A stretch of 5,847 nt of DNA, taken from an uncultured Odoribacter sp. (GTDB taxonomy: Bacteria > Bacteroidota > Bacteroidia > Bacteroidales > Marinifilaceae). Position numbers and translations under genes: made by a program. The stretch lies in the NCBI GenBank assembly GCA_900548135.1, contig URJC01000171.1, positions 1 to 5,847 of the forward strand. The letters run 5' to 3'. The first letter of the stretch is position 1; every line of letters begins with the position of its first letter. The notes beneath the pieces were generated by a model. That model saw nothing but the letters and a program-made list of their open reading frames with translations, searched no databases and was not told the DNA's origin. This document shows, one piece after another, positions 1 through 5,231 of this stretch.

Positions 1-553
1 TGTTACCATGAGCTGTAACTAGTATTTGGTCAGCAATTTTAAGGGAGGGAAAGATTTCTTTTTTCCAATAAGGTAAGATACGTTCGACAGTATCTTTCAA
101 AGATTCCGTTTCAGGCAATAAGGCTGACGGTACATCTTTATATCTGGGATCGAATCGGGGATTCCGTGGATCTTCCGGTGATAAGGCCGGGGCCGGAATA
201 TCATAACTTCGCCGCCAAATCAATACTTGTTCGTCACCGTATCGGGCAGCAGTCGCACTTTTATTGAGTCCTTGCAAAGCCCCGTAATGTTTTTCGTTCA
301 ACCGCCAGTTTTTCTCTACCGGAATCCAATCCTGGTCTAAACGGTCAAGTACATAATTCTGTGTTTTGATGGCTCTTTTCAGATAAGAAGTATAGGCTTT
401 GTCGAATACAAACCCCTTTTCTTTCAGTAAATCTCCGGCTTTGATGGCTTCTTGAATCCCTTTGGGAGATAAATCAACATCTGTCCAGCCGGTAAATTTG
501 TTTTCTTGGTTCCACAGACTTTCTCCGTGGCGTAATAGAACGATCCTTTTCAT
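1..553 (-). CDS. gpmA: 2,3-bisphosphoglycerate-dependent phosphoglycerate mutase, 3' end cut by window edge
   Basis: This enzyme interconverts 3-phosphoglycerate and 2-phosphoglycerate in cytoplasmic glycolysis and gluconeogenesis. It passes through a phosphohistidine and needs 2,3-bisphosphoglycerate as primer. The first 184 residues are visible, against roughly 230-250 for the family, so about a quarter is missing to the left of base 1. Seen: the N-terminal catalytic signature LLRHGES with phospho-acceptor His9 and Arg8, the segment [12 protein letters not shown] (19-30), Arg61 in SYLKRAIKT, catalytic acid Glu88 in [12 protein letters not shown], the [10 protein letters not shown] stretch, and the second catalytic His182 in VTAHGN at the very edge. 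These line up with E. coli GpmA His11, Glu89 and His184. The start at 553 gives [11 protein letters not shown], the usual family N-terminus. No Shine-Dalgarno site is visible, as is normal for Bacteroidota. It is separated from rbr by a terminator, so it is probably its own unit. Identification is near certain; only the missing C-terminus is unseen. Confidence 0.97.
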   Translation of the reverse strand, partial: MKRIVLLRHGESLWNQENKFTGWTDVDLSPKGIQEAIKAGDLLKEKGFVFDKAYTSYLKRAIKTQNYVLDRLDQDWIPVEKNWRLNEKHYGALQGLNKSATAARYGDEQVLIWRRSYDIPAPALSPEDPRNPRFDPRYKDVPSALLPETESLKDTVERILPYWKKEIFPSLKIADQILVTAHGN

Positions 554-755
554 CTTTTTAGTATTTTATCTTTTAGAATCATACGACTGGAGGCAACATG
601 GGTTTGGAAATAACCAAAAAAGAAAAAGAAAAAATCACCTTATCCTAATTAAAAGATATGTGAAGTAAGGGTATTCAAATTTCCGGAGCCTGCAAGAAAG
701 AAATATTAGGAATGGTTTTCATAAGGAAGGTTAACTTGAAATGATCAGAAATTAC
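554..755. other. non-coding leader region upstream of gpmA
   Basis: About 200 bases lie between the rbr terminator and the gpmA start with no credible gene. On the minus strand, which is the gpmA sense strand, it contains a pyrimidine-rich tract at 616-634 that would lie in the gpmA leader, and one imperfect promoter candidate (651-679). No hairpin of note and no known RNA family was recognised. Confidence 0.5.
651..679 (-). promoter_or_regulatory. possible gpmA promoter (Bacteroidota type, imperfect)
   Basis: On the minus strand TTTG (679-676) is followed 17 bases later by TATCTTTT (658-651), which matches 7 of 8 positions of the Bacteroidota -7 element TAnnTTTG. The spacing is about 2 bases shorter than usual. 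It is the best candidate upstream of gpmA and would give a leader of roughly 90 nt. Matches of this quality arise by chance in AT-rich DNA, so confidence is low. Confidence 0.3.
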
Positions 756-785
756 AAAAACAGTCCTCCTCACGGAAGACCGTTT
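756..785 (-). terminator. Rho-independent terminator of the perR-rbr unit
   Basis: On the minus strand the 5' arm (785-774, AAACGGTCTTCC) pairs over 12 consecutive positions with the 3' arm (769-758, GGAGGACTGTTT). Ten pairs are Watson-Crick and two are G-U. The loop is GTGA, a GNRA-type tetraloop, and a T run ending at 756 follows directly. It begins 16 bases after the rbr stop codon, the expected place for an intrinsic terminator. The plus-strand reading lacks a good T run, so it is directional and isolates rbr from gpmA. Confidence 0.88.
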
Positions 786-801
786 ATTATTTCCTATTCC
801 T

Positions 802-1353
802 TTATTTCTTGAAATACCTGTTATACAGACCTTCAAAACCTTTACCGTGACGGGCTTCGTCTTTACACATTTCGTGTACGGTGTCATGAATGGCGTCCAG
901 GTTCAATTTTTTAGCCAACGTAGCTATCCGTTTTTTGTCTTCACAAGCACCAGCTTCTGCTTCCATTCTCTTTTTCAGGTTGGTTTCAGTATCCCACACA
1001 CATTCACCTAACAATTCACAGAATTTAGCTGCATGTTCTGCTTCTTCCCAGGCATAACGCTTGAAAGCTTCTGCTACTTCCGGATATCCTTCACGGTCAG
1101 CCTGACGGCTCATAGCCAGATACATTCCAACTTCCGTACACTCTCCGTTAAAATGTGCCTTTAAACCTTCCAGCACTTCAGCATCCACTCCTTTAGCCAC
1201 CCCGATTACATGTTCGTCTACAAACGTCAGGGCACCCTCATTTTCTACTAATTCTTTGAATTTACTTCTCGGAACTTTACATTGCGGACAAAATTCCGGA
1301 GCTTCTTCACCTTCATGTACATAACCACATACAGTACAAATAAATTTTTTCAT
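802..1353 (-). CDS. rbr: reverse rubrerythrin (N-terminal rubredoxin + ferritin-like diiron domain)
   Basis: Rubrerythrins are cytoplasmic peroxidases of anaerobes: a diiron site reduces hydrogen peroxide to water with electrons passed through an Fe(SCys)4 rubredoxin centre, ultimately from NAD(P)H. The 183-residue protein has the rubredoxin module first: Cys6-x2-Cys9-Gly and Cys22-x2-Cys25 within residues 1-35. A four-helix ferritin-like domain follows (about 60-183). Likely diiron ligands are Glu71/Glu74, the pair Glu104-x2-His107 (WEEAEHA), a helix-3 Glu (131, 133 or 138), and Glu166-x2-His169 (DEARHGKGF). Classical rubrerythrin has the rubredoxin module at the C-terminus, so this is the 'reverse' architecture known from clostridia and other anaerobes. 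I chose 1353 because [11 protein letters not shown] is the family N-terminus; the frame stays open upstream, but that would add 44 residues reading into perR. It starts 13 bases after the perR stop and is very probably co-transcribed with it. The strong terminator follows at once. Confidence 0.96.
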   Translation of the reverse strand: MKKFICTVCGYVHEGEEAPEFCPQCKVPRSKFKELVENEGALTFVDEHVIGVAKGVDAEVLEGLKAHFNGECTEVGMYLAMSRQADREGYPEVAEAFKRYAWEEAEHAAKFCELLGECVWDTETNLKKRMEAEAGACEDKKRIATLAKKLNLDAIHDTVHEMCKDEARHGKGFEGLYNRYFKK

Positions 1354-1366
1354 GACGTTTTTGATT

Positions 1367-1822
1367 TTATTGATTAATATTATTTTGTGGATTACATTCC
1401 ACCGTTTTATTATTACAATTTTTACAATATCCTTTATAATATAAATGACTTTCTGTAATAAGAAAATCTCCGATCTGGCTGACATTCAAAAGTTCCGTTT
1501 GCTTCACCAACGGAATATCCCATACATGATAACATCCCAGACAAAGAAAGTGAGCATGGCAAGAAGTGTCGATATCGAAACGGACATGTTTATCGTCAAT
1601 CATCAATGCAAATACAAGTCCTTGTTCAGTAAACAATTTCATTGTATTGTAAACTGTCGTCCTGGATAAAGTTGGTACTTTGATATATAACGCATTGTAA
1701 ATTTCATCAGCAGTAGGATGAATCCGGTTCTTCATCAGATATTCTACAATAGCAATCCGCTGAAGGGAAGGTTTTATTCCGTATTTTTGTAAATATTCCT
1801 GAGCTGATATAAATGTATTCAT
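1367..1822 (-). CDS. perR: PerR-type Fur-family peroxide-sensing repressor
   Basis: A metal-dependent transcription repressor of 151 residues, typical for the Fur family. Residues 1-80 form the winged-helix DNA-binding domain ([24 protein letters not shown], recognition helix [16 protein letters not shown]). Residues 81-151 form the dimerisation and metal domain. All five regulatory-metal ligands of Bacillus subtilis PerR (His37, Asp85, His91, His93, Asp104) have counterparts at a constant offset of two: His35, Asp83, His89, His91, Asp102. Asp rather than Glu at the last position is the known mark of PerR over Fur. The structural zinc site is Cys94-x2-Cys97 and Cys133-x2-Cys136. In PerR, iron-catalysed oxidation of the His ligands by peroxide releases DNA; that this protein does so is inference. 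The start at 1822 is chosen because the in-frame ATG at 1897 would place the promoter (1859-1889) and operator (1830-1844) inside the gene. It heads a unit with rbr and is probably autoregulated. Confidence 0.93.
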   Translation of the reverse strand: MNTFISAQEYLQKYGIKPSLQRIAIVEYLMKNRIHPTADEIYNALYIKVPTLSRTTVYNTMKLFTEQGLVFALMIDDKHVRFDIDTSCHAHFLCLGCYHVWDIPLVKQTELLNVSQIGDFLITESHLYYKGYCKNCNNKTVECNPQNNINQ

Positions 1823-1829
1823 TACTAAA

Positions 1830-1844
1830 TTGTAATTAGTACAA
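1830..1844 (-). promoter_or_regulatory. putative PerR box (operator) in the perR leader
   Basis: The 15-bp sequence TTGTAATTAGTACAA (plus-strand orientation) is a 7-1-7 inverted repeat with 6 of 7 arm positions paired. Against the B. subtilis Per box TTATAATNATTATAA it agrees at 11 of 14 defined positions, and the geometry is the same. It lies 7 bases before the perR start codon and just downstream of the predicted transcription start, so a bound repressor would block initiation or escape. A second overlapping repeat, TACTAA-N7-TTAGTA (1823-1841), adds to the symmetry. Binding is inferred. Confidence 0.65.
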
Positions 1845-1858
1845 ATTTTAATTGAATA

Positions 1859-1889
1859 CAAAATTAGATCCTTTTTAGTAAAAAACAAA
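1859..1889 (-). promoter_or_regulatory. perR-rbr promoter (Bacteroidota consensus)
   Basis: On the minus strand TTTG (1889-1886), a 19-base spacer and TAATTTTG (1866-1859) match the Bacteroidota sigma-ABfr consensus (TTTG near -33, TAnnTTTG near -7) at every defined position. Transcription would begin near 1855, giving a perR leader of about 33 nt that contains the putative PerR box. Confidence 0.75.
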
Positions 1890-1909
1890 TAAATCAAGTA
1901 TTTTTTATT

Positions 1910-1924
1910 GAAAAAATATTTTTC
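1910..1924. repeat. AT-rich palindrome midway between divergent promoters
   Basis: GAAAAAATATTTTTC has 6-bp arms around a 3-base centre. It sits between the outer elements of the divergent perR and 1968-gene promoters, where a shared regulator could bind. It does not match the Per box. In DNA this AT-rich such a palindrome can be chance. Confidence 0.3.
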
Positions 1925-1931
1925 CGGAATT

Positions 1932-1963
1932 TCTGTTTATTCCCCAATTAATGTTTAGTTTTG
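1932..1963 (+). promoter_or_regulatory. promoter for the 1968 ORF / receptor unit
   Basis: TAGTTTTG at 1956-1963 matches the Bacteroidota -7 element TAnnTTTG at all defined positions. TCTG at 1932-1935, 20 bases upstream, matches the TTTG -33 element at 3 of 4. Initiation would fall near 1967-1970. No equally good element was found between here and the receptor gene, so this promoter probably drives the whole plus-strand cluster. Confidence 0.6.
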
Positions 1964-1967
1964 TCAC

Positions 1968-2303
1968 ATGTTTTTTGTAGGAATTTCAGCACATTTGTTC
2001 ATTTACCTGCTTGTACCTGCTTTTCTGGTAGTTTGTTTCTACTTTAAAGGCATTGCAGGTCCTTCGGAAGTGGCAGGCTCATTTCCGGAAACAGTGGTTT
2101 ATGAGCATGTTATGCATCGTTATTCTGAAAAGACCTATGTTTATCAGCTTCAAAAACAACAACAGGTTTTTCAACCCAAAGTTGAAAATAACACAAAATT
2201 TGTGCCCCTGTCTTTTGGTATTTGCTTCCCTCCTATTTTTTACCTCCCGCCGGCAATCACATGCACGGCATTAAGAGCTCCTCCTGTTTCCCTGGTCATG
2301 TAG
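1968..2303 (+). CDS. small membrane or secreted protein of unknown function, upstream of TonB receptor
   Basis: The 111-residue product has one hydrophobic segment near the N-terminus (LFIYLLVPAFLVVCFYF, about residues 10-26) that could be a signal sequence or membrane anchor. A polar middle follows, with a Gln-rich stretch (QLQKQQQVFQ, about 61-70), then a second hydrophobic, Pro-rich tail (FGICFPPIFYLPP) ending in TALRAPPVSLVM. The tail recalls the Pro-containing ends of small secreted proteins found beside TonB receptors in Bacteroidota, but I cannot assign a family. For a real gene: an open frame of good length, a promoter just before it, the same strand as the receptor, and a plausible anchor. 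Against: the ATG coincides with the predicted transcription start, so the message would be leaderless or the true start lies later (TTG at 1995 is in frame). The N-terminus also lacks positive charge. It could instead be a long untranslated leader. Confidence 0.5.
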   Translation: MFFVGISAHLFIYLLVPAFLVVCFYFKGIAGPSEVAGSFPETVVYEHVMHRYSEKTYVYQLQKQQQVFQPKVENNTKFVPLSFGICFPPIFYLPPAITCTALRAPPVSLVM

Positions 2304-2321
2304 CGTTTATCTGATAACGCT
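2302..2321 (+). repeat. inverted repeat at the end of the 1968 ORF
   Basis: AGCGTT (2302-2307) and AACGCT (2316-2321) form a 6-bp stem with an 8-base loop, beginning inside the stop codon of the small ORF. No T run follows, so it is not a typical intrinsic terminator. It could be an mRNA-processing hairpin or an operator, or chance. Confidence 0.4.
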
Positions 2322-2329
2322 CAAACTTC

Positions 2330-2360
2330 ATGTACTTTGTAGTCCGGATCAAAAGTACAT
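2330..2360 (+). promoter_or_regulatory. 9-bp perfect inverted repeat in the receptor leader
   Basis: ATGTACTTT (2330-2338) and AAAGTACAT (2352-2360) are perfect inverted repeats around a 13-base centre. They lie 16 bases before the receptor start at 2377, directly ahead of its AAGGA motif. As RNA it would be a hairpin close to the ribosome site; as DNA it has the size of a dimer operator. No T run follows, so termination is unlikely. The role is inferred from position only. Confidence 0.5.
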
Positions 2361-2365
2361 ACCGG

Positions 2366-2370
2366 AAGGA
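2366..2370 (+). promoter_or_regulatory. Shine-Dalgarno-like AAGGA before the receptor gene
   Basis: AAGGA lies 6 bases before the ATG at 2377, which is good spacing for a ribosome-binding site. The other starts in this window lack a clear one. It favours 2377 over the in-frame ATG at 2410, which is preceded by a T-rich stretch. Confidence 0.45.
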
Positions 2371-2376
2371 TATCAA

Positions 2377-4536
2377 ATGTCCGGTCTATCTTTATTTATC
2401 GTTTTGTTTATGCGTTTACTATTCAGTATTATTATTTTAATCTATTGTACTTCCGTTTTTTCACAAGGTACAATGATGTTTTCAACAGTTGATTCAACTT
2501 ATAGTACGATCAGGGAATTGCAGGAAGTCATTGTAACAGCCGAAAAACGGGAATTACGTCCTGGTAATATTCCAACAGCTTTAACAGTAGTGAGTTCCAG
2601 AACAATTCCTGGTGAGAATAACCCGGATTTACGAAACATTTCTGGTATAGTTCCCAATTTTTACATGCAGGAAGGAGGTTTAAAACTCTCTACACCCATT
2701 TATATCCGTGGGATCGGAACTGTTTCAGGAACTCCTCCTGTCGGATTATATGTAGACGGAGTTCCGGTTTTTGATAAAAATGCCTTTGTATTTGATTTGT
2801 ATGATATTCGTCAGATTGAGGTCTTGCGGGGTCCACAAACCACCCTTTACGGACGCAATAGCATTAACGGCCTGATCAATATCAATACTTTTGCTCCTAA
2901 TGATAGGTTCTCTATACAAGCAAAAGCCGGATATGCCAGTTATGAATCTCAAAGTTATAGCCTGGTTGCCAATATTCCCTGGAAAATGATATATCAGAAA
3001 TTGTCATTTTCATACAATAAATCAAGAGGGTATTTTAAAAACCGTTTCGATGATTTCCGAAAATCCAATCCTTCTGATTCATATAATCTTCGCTATCAAG
3101 GGAATGTTTATACTAAAAGAGACTGGAAACTGATATTTGGTTTAAATTATAATAATTCTTTTGATGGTGGATATGCTTATCATGCACTGGATTCTTTAAA
3201 ACAAGACCGTTATGTAGTGAATTACAATACCCCTTCTTCTTATGACCGGGAATTATTATCTTCTCATCTCAATTTAAGAAAAAGATGGGGCCGTCTGGCC
3301 TTTAATTCGGTAACATCTTATTCCTGGTCGAAGGACAAACAGATTCTGGATGCTGATTTCACCTATTGGGATGTTTTTGATAATAACAAAAAATCCCAAC
3401 AGCATCTGGTGACTCAGGAAATTAATTTGCAATCTGTCCAGGATCAGAAAATCAATTGGACAGCAGGAGTTTTCGGATTTTACAAAGACCTGACTAATAA
3501 TTATCAGGCCAATTTCGGAAAAGACAAAGCTTATCTACTTCCGATGGCTCTTGACAAAGCCCGGTATCATAACAACACAATAACTTGGGGGATAGCAGGA
3601 TACGGGCAAATCGCAATAGAGGAACTATGGGCAGGTATGACTTTTACTGCCGGTATCCGGTATGACTATGAAAAATCTTCCCTGGATTATAACGATGACT
3701 TATTATTTACAGGGTCCAACCGATATAAAAAATACCATGCTTCGAAGGAAGATAAAGGTTTCAAGGCTTGGTTACCCAAGTTTTCTTTATTACAAAAATG
3801 GACCGATCATTTGTCCCTGTATGCAAGCATTGCTAAAGGATACAAAGCGGGTGGTTACAATATTATTGTCAATGAAATGAGTTCCCAATTAGTAAATCTG
3901 GAGTATGACAAAGAAAAATTATGGAATTATGAAATAGGGATCAAGTATTTTAACCCGGACCGGAATTTCAATCTAAATGCAGCAGCATTTTTCATTGACT
4001 GGAAAGATCAGCAGATTTTCGTCATGGGAATGATGGGACCGGGAATAAAAAATGCCGGAGATGCCCATAGCCTGGGAGGCGAAATGGATTTGCGCTGGGA
4101 ATTCATTCCAGGCCTCACCTATTTATTATCGGCAGGTTATAGTCATGCAGAATATTATCATCACGAAACAAAGGCCTATAATCGGATTGTTATGGCTCCG
4201 GAATTTACCGGTAATAGTGGATTTATGTACCAGCAAGCAATCAAAACATCCTGGCTTCGTTCATTTGCGGTTTCTACGACGGTGACGGGTTTCGGAACCC
4301 AATATTTTGATGAAGCGAACCGCTTGAAGCAAGCTCCTTATTTTCTCTGGAACCTGGAACTCTCTGTATCAGGTAAACACTTTGATTTCAGGATTTGGGG
4401 TAAAAATATTTTAGACAAAGCATTTTTCTCATATATGCTGAATAATCCGGTAGGACAAAAATTACCCGCTTATTATGATATGGGACAATCCGGAGCTCCT
4501 GCCCGTTTAGGCGCTTCAATAACAATAAAAATGTAA
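2377..4536 (+). CDS. TonB-dependent outer-membrane receptor, substrate unknown
   Basis: An outer-membrane gated beta-barrel importer powered by TonB-ExbBD. The 719-residue precursor has a signal peptide with cleavage likely after Ser29 (SVFS|QG), a TonB-box-like segment (ELQEVIVTA, 47-55), a plug domain (about 63-172) with the motifs IYIRGIGT, GLYVDGVPV and IEVLRGPQTTLYGRN (from 147), and a 22-strand-type barrel to the end. There is no N-terminal carboxypeptidase-like domain, so it is not a SusC-type glycan importer; the plug style resembles siderophore, haem or cobalamin receptors. Starting at Met12 (2410) would give a cleaner signal peptide (MRLLFSIIILIY), but 2377 has the AAGGA site. The C-terminus reads GASITIKM, whereas most outer-membrane barrels end in an aromatic residue. 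The lipoprotein gene starts 3 bases after the stop, so the two are surely co-transcribed. Family is certain; cargo is not. Confidence 0.93.
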   Translation: MSGLSLFIVLFMRLLFSIIILIYCTSVFSQGTMMFSTVDSTYSTIRELQEVIVTAEKRELRPGNIPTALTVVSSRTIPGENNPDLRNISGIVPNFYMQEGGLKLSTPIYIRGIGTVSGTPPVGLYVDGVPVFDKNAFVFDLYDIRQIEVLRGPQTTLYGRNSINGLININTFAPNDRFSIQAKAGYASYESQSYSLVANIPWKMIYQKLSFSYNKSRGYFKNRFDDFRKSNPSDSYNLRYQGNVYTKRDWKLIFGLNYNNSFDGGYAYHALDSLKQDRYVVNYNTPSSYDRELLSSHLNLRKRWGRLAFNSVTSYSWSKDKQILDADFTYWDVFDNNKKSQQHLVTQEINLQSVQDQKINWTAGVFGFYKDLTNNYQANFGKDKAYLLPMALDKARYHNNTITWGIAGYGQIAIEELWAGMTFTAGIRYDYEKSSLDYNDDLLFTGSNRYKKYHASKEDKGFKAWLPKFSLLQKWTDHLSLYASIAKGYKAGGYNIIVNEMSSQLVNLEYDKEKLWNYEIGIKYFNPDRNFNLNAAAFFIDWKDQQIFVMGMMGPGIKNAGDAHSLGGEMDLRWEFIPGLTYLLSAGYSHAEYYHHETKAYNRIVMAPEFTGNSGFMYQQAIKTSWLRSFAVSTTVTGFGTQYFDEANRLKQAPYFLWNLELSVSGKHFDFRIWGKNILDKAFFSYMLNNPVGQKLPAYYDMGQSGAPARLGASITIKM

Positions 4537-4539
4537 ACG

Positions 4540-5181
4540 ATGAAACGAATTATTTATTCAATATTGGCTATCTGTATAGTTTTTGTTTTATCTTCCTGTG
4601 AAAATGAAAACAGCCTCCCTACTCTTACGGGAAATTGGGATTACCAAAAGCCTTATTTTGAATTTGACTATGCCACTGATAGTATCAGCCTGACCATGAA
4701 TCAGGACAAAAAAATTTCAATATCTGTGAATGATTTGAAAGGGATGATCATGGAGATAGCCGGGTCAAAAATGGCAACTTACTTTCAAGGAATTGAATTT
4801 ACCATGGATAATCAGCTATATATCCTGTTTCAAACCAGTGAAAGTGTAAGCAGGAAATTACAGGTAAGATATGTATTGACGGATGGTTTGATACAGCTTA
4901 CATTAAATGAAACAGCTGTTCATATTCCTGCAATCAGCCTGAAATATTGTCTGGAAAATGAAAAAATGACCCTTTGGTTGGATGAAGTATATTTACAGGT
5001 AGTCTATTCCATGCTGGAAGATAATCTTATGCCGGTAATTATCCGTCAGTTCGTACCTGCGTATGACCGGATGCCCGAGCCTGTGCAGGAAAAGATGAAG
5101 GAAGCATTTAAATCCCAATTACGGGCAGTTTTTGATAACATTATTCAACTCAAATTCGGCTTCGTCTTGAACAGAAAATGA
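4540..5181 (+). CDS. lipoprotein of unknown family, coupled to the TonB receptor gene
   Basis: A 213-residue precursor with a clear type II signal peptide: n-region KR, hydrophobic core IIYSILAICIVFV and lipobox LSSC with the lipid-bearing Cys at 20. The next residues (ENENS) are acidic; acidic residues right after the Cys occur in Bacteroidota surface-export signals, so exposure on the cell surface is possible. The mature part begins LTGNWDYQKP, a L-x-G-x-W pattern seen at the start of some lipocalin-like Bacteroidota lipoproteins. Alternating beta-type segments follow to about residue 140, then a more helical C-terminal part (VQEKMKEAFKSQLRAVFDNIIQ). I do not recognise the family. It starts 3 bases after the receptor stop. 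Lipoproteins in this position often cap the receptor barrel or capture its ligand, as SusD or HmuY do, but no similarity to either is visible. A role as substrate-binding partner is inference from position. Confidence 0.88.
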   Translation: MKRIIYSILAICIVFVLSSCENENSLPTLTGNWDYQKPYFEFDYATDSISLTMNQDKKISISVNDLKGMIMEIAGSKMATYFQGIEFTMDNQLYILFQTSESVSRKLQVRYVLTDGLIQLTLNETAVHIPAISLKYCLENEKMTLWLDEVYLQVVYSMLEDNLMPVIIRQFVPAYDRMPEPVQEKMKEAFKSQLRAVFDNIIQLKFGFVLNRK

Positions 5182-5231
5182 AACTTTTTCTAAAATATAT
5201 CGTACTAAATAAATAAACCAATAAATTTTTT
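5182..5231 (+). other. AT-rich gap between lipoprotein and SOD genes
   Basis: These 50 bases contain no TAnnTTTG promoter element, no hairpin terminator and no Per-box-like palindrome that I can see. This leaves co-transcription of the SOD gene with the receptor-lipoprotein pair as the simplest reading, although a non-consensus promoter inside the lipoprotein gene cannot be excluded. Confidence 0.5.

Noticed and set aside
462..668. plus-strand open frame of 68 residues
   Set aside because: Largely antisense to the gpmA 5' end, ends in a Lys/Arg-rich AT artefact and has no homologous look.
675..887. minus-strand open frame of 70 residues
   Set aside because: Overlaps the rbr 3' end in another frame and contains the terminator hairpin.
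1354..1485. 44-residue upstream extension of the rubrerythrin frame
   Set aside because: It overlaps the perR 3' end, is Ile/Lys-rich by AT composition, and the family N-terminus starts at 1353.
1445..1669. plus-strand open frame of 74 residues
   Set aside because: Wholly antisense to perR, whose protein is unmistakable.
1823..1897. 25-residue upstream extension of PerR
   Set aside because: It would place the consensus promoter and the PerR-box palindrome inside the coding region; family length fits the start at 1822.
2053..2274. plus-strand open frame of 73 residues
   Set aside because: Lies within the 1968-2303 ORF in another frame and lacks any signal sequence or motif.
2746..2952. minus-strand open frame inside the receptor gene
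   Set aside because: Antisense shadow of the conserved plug-domain region.
3662..3880. plus-strand open frame of 72 residues inside the receptor gene
   Set aside because: Alternative-frame shadow of barrel-coding sequence.
4052..4285. plus-strand open frame of 77 residues inside the receptor gene
   Set aside because: Alternative-frame shadow; the main frame is continuous through it.
5182..5231. possible Per box or own promoter before the SOD gene
   Set aside because: No TAnnTTTG element and no 7-1-7 palindrome close to the Per consensus could be found in the gap.
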